A stretch of DNA of 64,000 nucleotides from Thermobifida halotolerans (GTDB lineage Bacteria > Actinomycetota > Actinomycetes > Streptosporangiales > Streptosporangiaceae). The DNA is taken from contig NZ_CP063196.1 of NCBI RefSeq assembly GCF_003574835.2, positions 1,674,001-1,738,000 on the forward strand, read 5' to 3'. A model generated the notes under the pieces. The model did not search any database. It worked only from the letters and a program-made list of their open reading frames with translations, and was not told the DNA's origin. The position numbers and the translations under genes are program-made. Below, piece after piece: positions 1 to 11,400 of this stretch. Numbering within the stretch: position 1 is the stretch's first letter; every line of letters begins with the position of its first letter.

Positions 1-1289
<1,289 letters not shown>

Positions 1290-1986
1290 GCGCGCGGTTG
1301 TGGCGTGACAGGGGCGGGACCTGTCTCCGGCCGGGTTCGGCGCGGTCCGGTGTCCTTCCCCGCCAGATCGAAGCCCCGCGAAGTACGCCGATCCCGGCAC
1401 GGCCGACCTCACCGGGTTTTTCCCGTCCGTGGTTGAGGGCGTTCCGAGGCAGCGGGTGCTTGCCGGGATGTTCGAGTACCGGATCGTGACTTCTGGTCCC
1501 GGTGCTCGGGGTGGTGGCGGCCGCGTGGGCGCCGGGCGGATTCCTCGTGGACCGCCGCCACCTGTCGCTCACACCACCGGGTGACCTCCGGCCACCCGCC
1601 TTCCGCGATTGGGCGGCAGGTGGTGGCGGTTCTGCGGAGGACCAGGAGGCGATCATGGTTTCGCGGGTCGCCGTCTGCAATGGACTTGGCGCCCTGTCGG
1701 GCCGCATCGGCGGTGGAACGCCACGACTGCCCGAACTGTGACGCGCCCGCCAACAGCACTGCCGCTGCGTACCGGCCGGGAACCCGCGTCCACGGCCGCA
1801 GCCTCCACCAGCACACCCTCCGCTCCGGCGCGGGAGCGGAGGCGACGAAGACACCCCGGGATTCGTGCCCCTTTCGTGACCAACTTTGCCGCTCCCGCTC
1901 CGTCATAGACGGTGGACCGCGCCGGAACCCGCCCGCACGTCAGGTCCGGCCGCGAACGAAGAGACCCGAGCAGTGAGGATCCCGCC
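1290..1986. other. Long intergenic stretch without a recognisable gene
   Basis: About 700 bp. Several overlapping frames are open on both strands, but none has a convincing start with a ribosome binding site or a recognisable protein motif. It may hold decayed coding sequence and the promoter of the FAD oxidase at 1987. Confidence 0.5.
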
Positions 1987-3297
1987 ATGCCCGCAGACGA
2001 TCTCCGCACCGCCGTCCGGGGCAGCGTGCTGCTGCCCGGCGACGACGGTTTCGCCCAGGCATGCCGGGCCTGGAACCTGACGGTGGACCAGCCGGTGGCC
2101 GCCGTGGTGGAGGCCGCGGACGCCGACGACGTCGCCGCCCTGGTGCGCTGTGCCCGCCGGAGGGGCCTGTCCGTGGCGGCCCAGCCCAACGGGCACGGCG
2201 CCTCCGGCGACACCGACGGGGTGATCCTGCTGCGCACCGGCCGCCTCGACGGCGTGGAGGCGGACCCCGAGCGGCGCACGGCCCGCATCGGCGCCGGGGC
2301 CCGCTGGGAGCAGGTGCAGCGGGCCGCGTCCCCGCACGGCCTGACCGGCCTGGCCGGCAGCATGCCCCGCATCAACGTGGTGGGCTACACCCTGGGTGGC
2401 GGGCTGTCCTGGTTCGGCCGCAGGCACGGCTGGGCCTGTGACGCGGTCCGCGCCTTCGACATCGTCGACGCCGACGGCGACCGGGCGCGGGTCAGCGCCG
2501 AGGAGAACCCCGACCTGTGGTGGGCGCTGCGCGGCGGCGGGGGCGACTTCGCCGTGGTGACCGCGGTCGAGGTGGAACTGTACCCCGCGCCGGGCCTGTA
2601 CGGCGGACGGGTGGTGTGGCCGGGAGAACGCACCGCCGAGGTGTTCGAGGCGTTCGTGGAGATCACCGGGAACGCGCCGCGCGAGCTGTCGGTGTGGTTC
2701 CAGCGCTTCCAGCTCCCCGAGGCCCCGCCCGTGGTGGCCGTGGACGCCGCCTACCTGGGAGACCCCCAGGAGGGCAGGGCGGCGCTGGCCCGCCTGGACA
2801 AGATCGGCGGCGCACTGGCCGACACGCGCGCCGTGCTGCCGGTCGAGAGGCTGGGAGACATCACCGCCGAGCCGACCGACCCCACCCCGGGGCTGGGGCA
2901 CACCGAACTGCTCACCGGCCTCGACGCGGAGACGGCACGGGCCCTGACCGACGGGCCGGTCGCGCCGCTGGTCAACATCCAGGTGCGGCACCTGGGCGGC
3001 GCGCTCGCCGAGCCCCGGCCCGGCGCCGGTGCGCGCGGCCCGCTCACCGAGCCCTACCTGGTGCACCTGCTGGGTCTGGGCCTGCCGCGCCTGCGGCAGG
3101 CCGTGGCCTCCCGCAGGGCCGAGCTGGTCGAGGCGCTCGGTGCCCGGGCGGGCGGACCCAAGCCCTACACCTTCCTGGTACCGGGTGAGCGGGCGGCGGA
3201 CGCCTTCGACGCCCAGACCCTGGAGCGGCTGCGCGCCGTCAAGCGCTCCCGCGACCCGCACGGGGTGTTCCGGGCGAACTTCTCGGTCCTGCGCTGA
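1987..3297 (+). CDS. FAD-linked oxidase, berberine-bridge-enzyme-like
   Basis: 436-aa flavoprotein oxidase or dehydrogenase of the PCMH/FAD-binding-4 family, presumably cytosolic. The N-terminal half carries the PCMH FAD domain: NGHGAS with His70, the expected 8-alpha-histidyl FAD anchor, and YTLGGGLSWFGRRHG at about residue 130. Where bicovalent family members have a cysteine, this protein reads GSMPRI, so only single covalent attachment is likely. The C-terminal BBE-type tail reads DPHGVFRANFSV. The ATG at 1987 follows a GTGAGGAT ribosome-binding-like sequence; the frame is open further upstream but without a better start. The substrate is unknown. A hairpin terminator follows the stop. Confidence 0.8.
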   Translation: MPADDLRTAVRGSVLLPGDDGFAQACRAWNLTVDQPVAAVVEAADADDVAALVRCARRRGLSVAAQPNGHGASGDTDGVILLRTGRLDGVEADPERRTARIGAGARWEQVQRAASPHGLTGLAGSMPRINVVGYTLGGGLSWFGRRHGWACDAVRAFDIVDADGDRARVSAEENPDLWWALRGGGGDFAVVTAVEVELYPAPGLYGGRVVWPGERTAEVFEAFVEITGNAPRELSVWFQRFQLPEAPPVVAVDAAYLGDPQEGRAALARLDKIGGALADTRAVLPVERLGDITAEPTDPTPGLGHTELLTGLDAETARALTDGPVAPLVNIQVRHLGGALAEPRPGAGARGPLTEPYLVHLLGLGLPRLRQAVASRRAELVEALGARAGGPKPYTFLVPGERAADAFDAQTLERLRAVKRSRDPHGVFRANFSVLR

Positions 3298-3305
3298 GCG
3301 CAGGA

Positions 3306-3331
3306 GGCCGCCGGTGCGCCCGCCGGCGGCC
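3306..3331 (+). terminator. Hairpin after FAD oxidase
   Basis: 9-bp perfect stem (GGCCGCCGG / CCGGCGGCC) with an 8-nt loop, 9 bp after the oxidase stop. No T tract, as is common in actinomycetes. Confidence 0.45.
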
Positions 3332-3405
3332 CGGTTCCCGCGGGTCCGCACCGGTGTGGCAGCGTGGGCACGGCACACCGGTCCCGTCGACGAGGAACCT
3401 TCTCC

Positions 3406-4587
3406 ATGGACATCGAGGCACTGCGCAGGGACACCCCCGGGTGCGCCCACAGGGTGCACCTGAACAACGCCGGGGCGGGACTGCTGTCCGAGCAGACGCT
3501 GCGGGCGATGACCTCCCACCTGGAACTGGAGGCCGCCATCGGTGGCTACGAGGCCGCCGACCGGGAGGCGGAGCGCATCGGCGCCGTCTACGCCGACATC
3601 GCCGAACTCGTGGGCGGACGGGCCGAGGAGGTGGCGCTGTTCGACAGCGCCACCCGCGCGTGGAGTGCCGCGTTCTCCGCCGTGGCCCTCAGCCCGGGCG
3701 ACCGGATCCTGACCTGCCGGGCCGAGTACGGCAGCAACGCGCTGGCCTACCTGCGGGCCGCCCGGCGCACCGGCGTCGAGATCGTCGTGGTCCCCGACGA
3801 CGAGTCGGGGCAGATCGACACCGCCGCGCTGGCCGACCTGGTCGACGAGCGCACCAGGCTGGTCGCGGTCAGCCACGTCCCCACCAGCGGCGGACTCATC
3901 ACCCCGGTCGCCGAGATCGGCCGGATCACCCGGGCCGCCGGAGTTCCCTTCCTGCTGGACGCCACCCAGTCGGTGGGGCAGTTCCCGGTCGACGTCGACC
4001 GGATCGGCTGCGACATGCTCTGCGCCACCGGCCGCAAGTTCCTGCGCGGGCCGCGCGGCACCGGTTTTCTGTGGGTGCGCACCGAGGCGCTGGAGTACCT
4101 GGAGCCCCACGCCGTCTCTTTGAAGGCCGCCACCTGGGACGGCGGGCGCGGCTTCACCTGGAACGGCGGCGCGCGGCGCTTCGAGACCTGGGAGATGAGC
4201 CCCTCCAACGTCCTGGGCCTGGGCGCGGCCGTGCGCCAGGCCCTCGGCGTGGGGCTGGACCGGATCGGTCGGCGATCCGTCGCGCTCGGCGCCCGCCTGC
4301 GTGAGCGTCTCGACGCCGTGGCGGGCCTGGCCACCCACGATCTGGGGCGGCAGCGGTGCGCCATCGTCACCGCCACGGTCGCCTCCCTGCCCGCCGCCGA
4401 CGTCGCCGCCGCGCTCGCCCGCCACGGCGTCAACGTCTCGGTCACCGCCGCCGACCACACGCCGTTCGACACCGAGCGGCGCGGTCTGCCTCCGCTGGTG
4501 CGGTTCTCCCCGCACTACTACAACACCGAGGCCGAACTCGACCGGGCGGTCGAGGTCGTCGCCGCGCTCGCCCGCACGGCCGCCTGA
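3406..4587 (+). CDS. Class V aminotransferase / cysteine desulfurase-like PLP enzyme
   Basis: 393-aa fold-type I PLP enzyme. It has the N-terminal HLNNAGAG motif of class V enzymes, the cofactor-binding aspartate in LLDATQSVGQFPVD and the Schiff-base lysine in GRKFLRGPRG (Lys211). No catalytic cysteine loop of the SufS/IscS type is evident, so an aminotransferase, epimerase or C-S lyase of the EgtE/isopenicillin-epimerase branch is more likely than a true desulfurase. ATG 3406 follows GAGGAACC. It lies about 100 bp downstream of the FAD oxidase on the same strand; a joint pathway is possible but a hairpin separates them. Confidence 0.8.
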   Translation: MDIEALRRDTPGCAHRVHLNNAGAGLLSEQTLRAMTSHLELEAAIGGYEAADREAERIGAVYADIAELVGGRAEEVALFDSATRAWSAAFSAVALSPGDRILTCRAEYGSNALAYLRAARRTGVEIVVVPDDESGQIDTAALADLVDERTRLVAVSHVPTSGGLITPVAEIGRITRAAGVPFLLDATQSVGQFPVDVDRIGCDMLCATGRKFLRGPRGTGFLWVRTEALEYLEPHAVSLKAATWDGGRGFTWNGGARRFETWEMSPSNVLGLGAAVRQALGVGLDRIGRRSVALGARLRERLDAVAGLATHDLGRQRCAIVTATVASLPAADVAAALARHGVNVSVTAADHTPFDTERRGLPPLVRFSPHYYNTEAELDRAVEVVAALARTAA

Positions 4588-4760
4588 GTCACCGGTGCGG
4601 TCCGTCGACGGTTCGGCGGGCCCGGGGCACGGACCCGAACTCGGCCTTGCGCGGCGGGCGGCTGTTCTTTCCCCGTGGGGCGGGGAGGTCGGGCCGCGGA
4701 CGCGGTCTGCGGGGGTGGCCCTGCTTGAGTCGGCGGCGGGCGGGAACAACCCTGGAGACC

Positions 4761-5309
4761 ATGACCACCCGACCGCGTGCCCGCCGAATGCGGGTCCTGG
4801 AGGCGGAGCCGATACGCACCGCGCGGCTGCGCCTGGACCCGCTGCGTGTCGACGACGCCGCCGAGATGGCCGAGGCGCTGGCCGACCCGGCCCTGTACCG
4901 CTTCCTCGGCGGTGAGCCGCCCGACGAGGAGCGGCTGCGCGAGCGCTATGCCGACCTGGTCGCGGGCGCGGAGGAGCCGGGGGTGTCCTGGTGCACCTGG
5001 ACGGTGCGCCAGGCCGCGGACGGTCGGGCCGTGGGCATGGTGCAGGCCGTCGTCGGTCCCGACGTGGGCGGGATGCGCGCCGTCATCTCCTGGATGGTGG
5101 GCACGGCCTGGCAGCGCCGCGGATACGCCGCCGAGGCGTCGCGCGCCCTGATGGGGTGGTTGCGCGAGCGGGGTGTGGGCACCGTCACCGCGCACATCGA
5201 CCCGCGCAACGCGCCGTCGGCCGCGGTGGCCCGCTCCCTCGGCCTGGCGCCCAGCGGAGGCGACCACCACGGCGAGGACGTGTGGACCGACCGTCCCCGC
5301 CGCACCTGA
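4761..5309 (+). CDS. GNAT family N-acetyltransferase
   Basis: 182-aa acetyltransferase of the RimJ/RimL-like subgroup. It begins with the typical IRTARLRLDPLRVDDAAEM and has the acetyl-CoA pyrophosphate loop QRRGYAAEASRALM at about residue 117. The C-terminus HIDPRNAPSAAVARSLGL is the usual GNAT helix 4 region. ATG 4761 follows CTGGAGA. The acceptor is unknown (a small molecule or a protein N-terminus). Confidence 0.85.
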   Translation: MTTRPRARRMRVLEAEPIRTARLRLDPLRVDDAAEMAEALADPALYRFLGGEPPDEERLRERYADLVAGAEEPGVSWCTWTVRQAADGRAVGMVQAVVGPDVGGMRAVISWMVGTAWQRRGYAAEASRALMGWLRERGVGTVTAHIDPRNAPSAAVARSLGLAPSGGDHHGEDVWTDRPRRT

Positions 5310-5328
5310 CCCCGCCCTCGCGGGGTTT
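5309..5328 (+). terminator. Short terminator after GNAT gene
   Basis: ACCCCGC / GCGGGGT stem with a 4-nt loop followed by TTT, overlapping the last base of the GNAT stop codon. Confidence 0.6.
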
Positions 5329-5524
5329 GCGGACAGCGCCGCTCCCGGTGTCCGAAAATCCCGCCGCCGCGTCAGGTCTTCCACTGGGGCCTTGGCGAGC
5401 TGGGAAAACGTGGGGGGTGTGTGTCCGAAACCCCGCGGGGGCCAAGGCGGGGGCGGGGTGCGGGGCGGCCGGTGACCGTAAAAAGGGCGGGCGCCCACCG
5501 GGCGGACTTGGCAGAATCGGCGGC

Positions 5525-6451
5525 ATGTCGACGCGCGAACTCACCATCCTGGGCACCGCCAGCGCGGTTCCGACCAAGCGGCGCGGACACAACGGCTACT
5601 TCCTGCGCTGGGACGCCCACGGCATCCTGTTCGACCCCGGTGAGGGCACCCAGCGGCAGATGCGGCACGCGGGCCTGGCCGCGCACGACATCACCCGCAT
5701 CTGCGTCACCCACTTCCACGGCGACCACAGCCTGGGTCTGCCCGGGGTGGTGCAGCGCATCGCCCGCGACCGCGTCGACCACCCGGTGCGGGTGGCCTAC
5801 CCCGGGCAGGCCCAGGCCTACTGGGAGCGGCTGCGGCACGCCACCTCCTTCGTCGACACCGACGTCGTGGAGGCCCAGCCCGTGGCCGGGCAGGAGGCGG
5901 TCGTGGCGGGGGAGGAGGACCTGGTGGTCACCGCGCTGCCGCTGCACCACTCGATCCCCACCTACGGCTACCGGATCGCCGAACCCGACAGTGTGCGGAT
6001 GCTGGCCGACCGGCTCGCCGAGCGCGGGATCCGCGGTCCGGCGGTGGGCCGGCTCAAGGCCGAGGGGTTCGTGGTGGACGCGGCGGGGCGGCGCGTGGAG
6101 TTGGCCGACCACAGCGTCCCCAGGCGAGGGCAGGTGTTCGCGTTCGTGATGGACACCGGCCTGTGCGACAACGCGATCCGGTTGGCCGAGGGCGCCGACC
6201 TGCTGGTGATCGAGGCGACCTTTCTCGACGCCGATGCCGACCTGGCCGAACGCTACCGGCACCTGACCGCCGCGCAGGCCGGATACGTCGCCGCGCGCGC
6301 CGGGGTGCGCCGCGTGGTGCTGACCCACATCTCCGAACGCTACGGCAGCGACGACGACGCGCGGTTCGTGGCGGAGGCCGCCGAGCACTTCGACGGCGAC
6401 ATCGTGCTGGCCGAGGACCTGGCGCGGGTCGCGGTGCCGCGCCGCGTCTGA
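5525..6451 (+). CDS. rnz: Ribonuclease Z-like metallo-beta-lactamase hydrolase
   Basis: 308-aa zinc phosphodiesterase expected to trim tRNA 3' ends. Evidence: the N-terminal LTILGTASAVPTKRRGHNGYFL fold start, the metal motif THFHGDH (residues ~62-68), the glycine-rich DPGEGTQRQM loop diagnostic of RNase Z, VMDTG near residue 210 for the metal-bridging aspartate, and LTHISERY with the last metal-binding histidine near the C-terminus. Length matches the short (bacterial) RNase Z class. ATG 5525 gives MSTRELTILG. A paralogue acting on another phosphodiester cannot be excluded. Confidence 0.85.
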   Translation: MSTRELTILGTASAVPTKRRGHNGYFLRWDAHGILFDPGEGTQRQMRHAGLAAHDITRICVTHFHGDHSLGLPGVVQRIARDRVDHPVRVAYPGQAQAYWERLRHATSFVDTDVVEAQPVAGQEAVVAGEEDLVVTALPLHHSIPTYGYRIAEPDSVRMLADRLAERGIRGPAVGRLKAEGFVVDAAGRRVELADHSVPRRGQVFAFVMDTGLCDNAIRLAEGADLLVIEATFLDADADLAERYRHLTAAQAGYVAARAGVRRVVLTHISERYGSDDDARFVAEAAEHFDGDIVLAEDLARVAVPRRV

Positions 6452-6520
6452 GGCGGATCCGGCACGCGGGAACGGAGTCCCCGGCGGGCGAGGCGACGGT
6501 CGGGGGCGCTTCGGTGGTCC

Positions 6521-6550
6521 TTGACCGGCAGCGTGCGGGGCGGGTAGACA
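6521..6550 (+). promoter_or_regulatory. Sigma70-like promoter upstream of RlpA-like gene
   Basis: TTGACC, 18-bp spacer, TAGACA. It would start transcription about 180 nt upstream of the GTG at 6740, giving a long, very GC-rich leader. Confidence 0.4.
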
Positions 6551-6739
6551 CGGGTGCGGGTCACAGCCGGTGACGGCCGGTCGTCGGCTCGCGTGCACGG
6601 CGTGCACGCCCGTCGCGGCCGTGGACCCCGCTGCCCCGTGCCCCGGGCGGCGACGCCGCGCCGCCCGCCGTGTCCGGCGGCGTCGCCGATCCGGCCGTGC
6701 GGCGTGCTCTCCTGTCGTCTCACCGAAGGACTCATCACC

Positions 6740-7360
6740 GTGGGTAGAAGATCCCTGTCGCGTCTGCTGGCACGCAGGCCCAGCCGCGCTGTCGCCACCG
6801 CCGCCGCCGTGGCCGTGCTCACCGCGGGAGGCGCCGCCGCGGTGACGTTCGGTGACCTGGACGCCTCCGCCGACCAGGCGGTCAGCGCCGCCGTCATCCC
6901 CGAAGCCCCGCCGATCGGGCAGGCCTCGGCCGCGCCGCTGGACGAGCGGGAACGCCAGCGGGCCACCCAGGTGCGCGAGGAGGCCGTGGCCGACGGGGTG
7001 CGCACCGCCCGGGTCGACGCGGCGGCGGCCCAGCAGGCCCCCGCCGCCTCCGAGGCCGGGCAGGAGGGCGCCTCCGGGCAGGCGGGACAGTGCGAGGCGT
7101 CCATGTACGGTGATCCGCAGCCCACCGCCTCGGGGGAGACCTTCGACCCGACGGCGCTGACCGCGGCGCACAAGACCCTGCCGTTCGGCACCATGGTCGA
7201 GGTCACCAACATCGCCGACGGCCGCAGTGTCACGGTGCGCATCAACGACCGGGGCCCCTACGTCGCCGGCCGCTGCCTCGACCTGAGCACCGCCGCGTTC
7301 TCCGCGATCGCCTCGCCCAGCCAGGGGGTGATCCAGGTCTCCTGGAAGGTGGTGGACTGA
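6740..7360 (+). CDS. RlpA-like secreted septal protein (DPBB domain)
   Basis: 206-aa exported protein. The N-terminus has an arginine-rich n-region and a hydrophobic stretch (AVATAAAVAVLTAGGAAAV), then a charged Ala/Glu-rich linker. The C-terminal ~90 residues form a double-psi beta-barrel: YGDPQPTASGETFDPTALTA, HKTLPFGTMVEVTN and RINDRGPYVAGRCLDLS. The family includes septal lytic transglycosylases; the catalytic aspartate (D in NDRGP) is present. GTG 6740 is chosen because GAAGGACTC lies 8 bp upstream and the signal peptide starts there. Likely acts in the cell wall; spore or septum use is inference. Confidence 0.8.
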   Translation: MGRRSLSRLLARRPSRAVATAAAVAVLTAGGAAAVTFGDLDASADQAVSAAVIPEAPPIGQASAAPLDERERQRATQVREEAVADGVRTARVDAAAAQQAPAASEAGQEGASGQAGQCEASMYGDPQPTASGETFDPTALTAAHKTLPFGTMVEVTNIADGRSVTVRINDRGPYVAGRCLDLSTAAFSAIASPSQGVIQVSWKVVD

Positions 7361-7820
7361 CCCGCCGCGGTGGCCGTATGCGGCCATTCCCGCCAGGGGC
7401 CGGTGCGTCTCTCCGGGGCGCCGGTCCTCGGCTGCGGGTATCCGCCGTCTCCTGTTCGTCGCGGCGGCGGCCACGCCGATCGCCGCCGCCCGGGTGGCGC
7501 GTTCCGTGCCGCCGGGCACGCCGACCACCTCGGCGCCGTCACTCCGCCGTTGCCGCCCGTGGTCGCCGTGGCGCTGGCCGCGGCGACCACGGGCGTGGGT
7601 GTGTGCGGTGTTCTCCCTGTCCCGGCTGGTGCGGGTGCCCGCCCCGGGGTGGCGGCCCGGGACTGTCGGCGGCCCGGGGCGGGCCCCTTTCCCGATTCCG
7701 TAAAAGCCGCGGCGCGGGCGTGTGACGGGTGCGGGTTCTCGGTAGCCGCGCCGGTGGCGTGGGCGCGCAACGGCCCGTGTCCGCGCACCGGTTTGGTGCC
7801 GAACAGGAAGGATGATCGCG
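7361..7820. other. Intergenic region with long hairpin, upstream of hsp20
   Basis: 460 bp without a supported gene. It contains a 15-bp perfect inverted repeat (annotated separately) and the Hsp20 upstream region. I saw no HAIR (HspR) or CIRCE element. Confidence 0.5.
7554..7595. terminator. 15-bp stem hairpin
   Basis: CGCCCGTGGTCGCCG pairs perfectly with CGGCGACCACGGGCG across a 12-nt loop. Too far (190 bp) from the upstream stop to be a typical terminator, so a leader structure for hsp20 is also possible. Confidence 0.4.
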
Positions 7821-8288
7821 ATGGCACTTCCCGTGACCCGTCGCCGGGAGCGGCTGATTCCCACGCAGTGGAATCCGTTTCCCGAGTTCGAGGAGCTCTA
7901 CGACCGGATGGGACGGCTGCTGGAGTCCACCCTGGGTGAGCCGGCGGCCTCCGGGACGATGATGTGGACGCCGCTCGCGGACGTGTCCGAGGGCGAGGAC
8001 TCCTACATCGTGGAGGTCGAGGTTCCGGGGCTGGCCAAGGACGACATCGACATCCAGGTCAGCGGCAACGAACTGGTCATCTCCGGAGAGACCAGGCAGC
8101 AGGAGAGGGAGGGGGTGCGCACCCACCGGCGGATGCGCCGCTACGGCCAGTTCGAGTACCGCACCCTGCTGCCGGGCGACATCGACCCCGAAGGTGTCCA
8201 GGCCAGGCTCGACAACGGGGTGCTCACCGTCACCGCTCCCAAGAGCGACCAGGGCAAGCCCCGCCGCGTCGCTATCTCCCAGGACTGA
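7821..8288 (+). CDS. Hsp20/alpha-crystallin small heat shock protein
   Basis: 155-aa ATP-independent chaperone that holds unfolding proteins. The alpha-crystallin domain spans about residues 48-140 (PLADVSEGEDSYIVEVEVPG through RLDNGVLTVTAPK), with the conserved GVLTVTAPK motif. The N-terminus NPFPEFEELYDRMGRLLE is typical of actinobacterial Hsp18. Two ATGs are possible (7812 and 7821); 7821 is chosen because AGGAAGGA at 7805-7812 would overlap the first. Confidence 0.9.
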   Translation: MALPVTRRRERLIPTQWNPFPEFEELYDRMGRLLESTLGEPAASGTMMWTPLADVSEGEDSYIVEVEVPGLAKDDIDIQVSGNELVISGETRQQEREGVRTHRRMRRYGQFEYRTLLPGDIDPEGVQARLDNGVLTVTAPKSDQGKPRRVAISQD

Positions 8289-8300
8289 GGACTCGCACCG

Positions 8301-8340
8301 CACCGGGCCGCGCCCCGCACGGCTGGGGTGCGGCCCGGTG
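8301..8340 (+). terminator. Hairpin after hsp20
   Basis: CACCGGGCCGC / GCGGCCCGGTG, an 11-bp stem, beginning 12 bp after the Hsp20 stop. Confidence 0.5.
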
Positions 8341-8400
8341 GCGTGCGCGCCGCCGCGTGCCGGCAGGCGCGGCGGTGAGGGCCGCCGGTGACGGTGCGAC

Positions 8401-11400
8401 ATGGCAGAATGCCCCGCGAGTCCTGAGACGCGGGGGTGGCGAGTGTTCCGAACCGGATCGGGGTGGGTGTTCTCACCCACCGATCTCGTGGACGCGATGG
8501 AGTGCGGGCACCGCAGCGCGCTCAAACACGCGCTGGCCGCCGGAGTGGACGGCGCTCCCGCGCCCGAGCCGCTGGACGCGCTGGTGGCGCGCGGCGGCGA
8601 GGCCCACGAGCACGCCGAACTGCAGCGGCTGGTCGACCTGTTCGGCGACGACGTGGTGGTCATCGACAATCCCCGCCCCACCCACGCCGACCTGACCGCG
8701 GCGGCCGAGGCCACCCGCGAGGCCGTGCTCGCCGGGGCCCCCGTGGTCTACCAGGGGGTCTTCTACGAGCCCGTGCGTCCGGGCGTGGCCTTCCACGGCC
8801 GCGCCGACTTCCTGATCAGCACCGCCGTGGACCCGGCCACCGGGCGTCGCCGCGACGTCGACGCCAAGGTCCGCCACGAGCCGTGGGACGCCAAACTCGC
8901 CCACCGGGTGCGCCCCGGCGCGGTGCTGCAGTTGGCCGCCTACGCCGAGGCGCTGGGCCGCACCGGGCTGGGGGAGCCGGAGTTCATGCACCTGCTCACC
9001 GGGGACGGCCGCACCCACACGCTGCGCGTGGCCGAGTACCTTCCCCTGCTGCCGCAGGTGCGCCACCGGCTGCTGCTGCGGATCGCCGAGTCGCCCGCGC
9101 TGCCCGCGCCGCTGTGGGGCGAGCCGTGCGCGGCCTGCGACAGTTGCGGCTATGCGGCGCTGTGCGCCGAGGGGCGTGCCCGCGACCGGCATCTGAGCCT
9201 GGTGGCGGGCATCAGGGGCGACCAGATCGCGAAACTCCGCGACGCCGGCATCGCCACCATCGACGCGTTGGCGTGCGCCCGCGAGGAGGACCGGCCCGCG
9301 ACGTTGCCCCGACACTCCTATGCGCGGCTGCGGGAGCAGGCCGCCCTGCAGGTGCGCCAGGACGCCACCCGAAGCCCCGACAACCCCACCGGCACGGTCA
9401 TCGCCACCGTCTACGCCGACGACGGTCTGGCGATGCTGCCCGAGCCCTCCCCCGGCGACGTGTTCTTCGACATGGAGGGCTACCCCTACCACGAGGGCCG
9501 CGGCCTGGAGTACCTGTTCGGTGCCCTCACCTGCGACGACGGGCGTTTCCACGCGTTTTGGGCGCACGACCGCGCCCAGGAGCGGCGGGCGTTCGAGGCG
9601 TTCGTGGACTTCGTGTGCGAGCGCATCGACGCCCACGAGGGCGCGCACGTCTACCACTACGCCTCCTATGAGGCCGACCGGCTCAAGACACTGGCGGCCG
9701 CGTTCGGCACGCGCGAGACCGAGGTGGACGAGCTGCTGCGGCAGCGCCGCCTGGTCGATCTGTACACCGTGGTCAAAAAGAGCCTGCGGGTGTCGCAGCG
9801 CTCCTACTCGATCAAGTACCTGGAGCCTCTCTACCTGGAGCAGTACCGGTCGGGGGCGGTGGTGACGGCCGCCTCCAGCATTGATGCCTACGCCGCCCAC
9901 CTGGGGGCGTGCGAGGCCGGGGACACCGCGGAGGCGGAGCGGATCCTCGCCGACATCGCCGCCTACAACCGCGACGACTGCGTGTCCACCGCGCGGCTGC
10001 GCGACTGGTTGGAGCGGCTGCGCGTCGAGCACGGGGTGGGTGCGCGGCCGGTGGCCTCGGCTCCGGTGGAGGACGGCGACGCCGAACGCGCCGCCGAGGC
10101 CGCCCGCCGCCGCGCCGAGGTCGAGGAGCGGCTCAGCGCGTTGACCGGCCCGCTGCTGGCGGGGGTGCCCGAGGAGCCGCGGCAGCGCGGCGTCGAGGAG
10201 CGGGCGCGGGCGCTGCTGGCGGCGCTGGTCGGCTACTACCGGCGGGAGGAGGCGCCGCTGTGGTGGGACTTCTTCCGCCGCCTGGCCGCTCCGGTGGAGG
10301 AGTTGGAGGCCGACACCGACTGCCTGGTGCCGCTGCGGGTGCGCGCCGGGGAGTGGAACCCCCCGCAGGGGCGGCAGCGCAAGGCGTGGCGGCGGGTGGA
10401 ACTGTTCGCCGACACCGGTCGCCCGCATCCCTTCACCACGGGCGAGCAGGTGCGGCTGCTGTATCCGGGGCCGCCCGGGCAGGCCGCCGACACGGTGCCG
10501 GTCACGGTGGAGCACGCCTCCGCCGACCGGGTCGCGGTGGTGGAGAAGTGCGACACCGGCGCCGAGCACGACCGCCGTCCGCTGGCGGTGCTGCCGGGCT
10601 CCCCGGTGCGTTCGGCCCCCAAGGACCAGGCGCTGTGGGAGGTGGCCGAACGGGCGGTGGCCGCACTGCCCGACACGGTGACCTGTGCCGGGTTGGACGT
10701 GCTGCGTCGGGTGCCGCCCCGGCTGCGCGGCGGCGGACCGCTGCCGGATCCGCGGGACTTCGACGGTGACGCGGTGGCCGCGGTGATCGCCGCCGTCGAC
10801 CGCCTGGACTCCTCCTATCTGGCCGTGCAGGGGCCGCCGGGGGCGGGCAAGACGTATCTGGCGGCCCGGCTGATCACCCACCTGGTCGCCTCCGGCAGGA
10901 GCGTGGGGGTCTGCTCCACCAGCCACAAGGCCATCGAGAACGTCCTGGGCGCGGCCGTGCGGGCCGCCGCGGAGGCCGGTGTGGCGCTGCCGTGCGCCAA
11001 GCGCCCCGCCGACCGGCCCGATCCGGCGCTGGCCTGGCACCAGCCCCGGCAGGTCAGGGAGTTGGTGCGGTGGTGTGCCGAACAGGACGGCGGGTTCGTG
11101 GTGGGGGGCACCGCGTGGAACTTCGCCAACGACAGCATGCGCGCCACCCCGCTGGACGTGCTGATCGTCGACGAGGCGGGCCAGTTCGCGCTCGCCGACA
11201 CCCTCGCGGTCTCCGCGTCAGCCCGCGACCTGGTGCTGTTGGGGGATCCGCAGCAGTTGCCGCAGGTGGTGCAGGGCACCCACGGTGAGGGCGCCGACTC
11301 CTCGGCGTTGGAGCACCTGGTGGGCGACACCGAGATCATCGACGCGTCGAGGGGCTACTTTCTGGACCAGACCCGCCGCATGCACCCGCGGGTGTGCGAA

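Noticed and set aside
1903-4749. 948-codon open frame on the minus strand
   Set aside because: It lies antisense to the FAD oxidase and aminotransferase, has no protein motif and a low-complexity Gly/Arg/Pro composition: a GC-bias shadow.
6551-6739. ydaO-type c-di-AMP riboswitch upstream of the RlpA-like gene
   Set aside because: The conserved core sequences are not visible; only the leader length and context suggested it.
8473-11040. 855-codon minus-strand frame opposite the nuclease-helicase
   Set aside because: No motif; the opposite strand shows full nuclease and helicase signatures.
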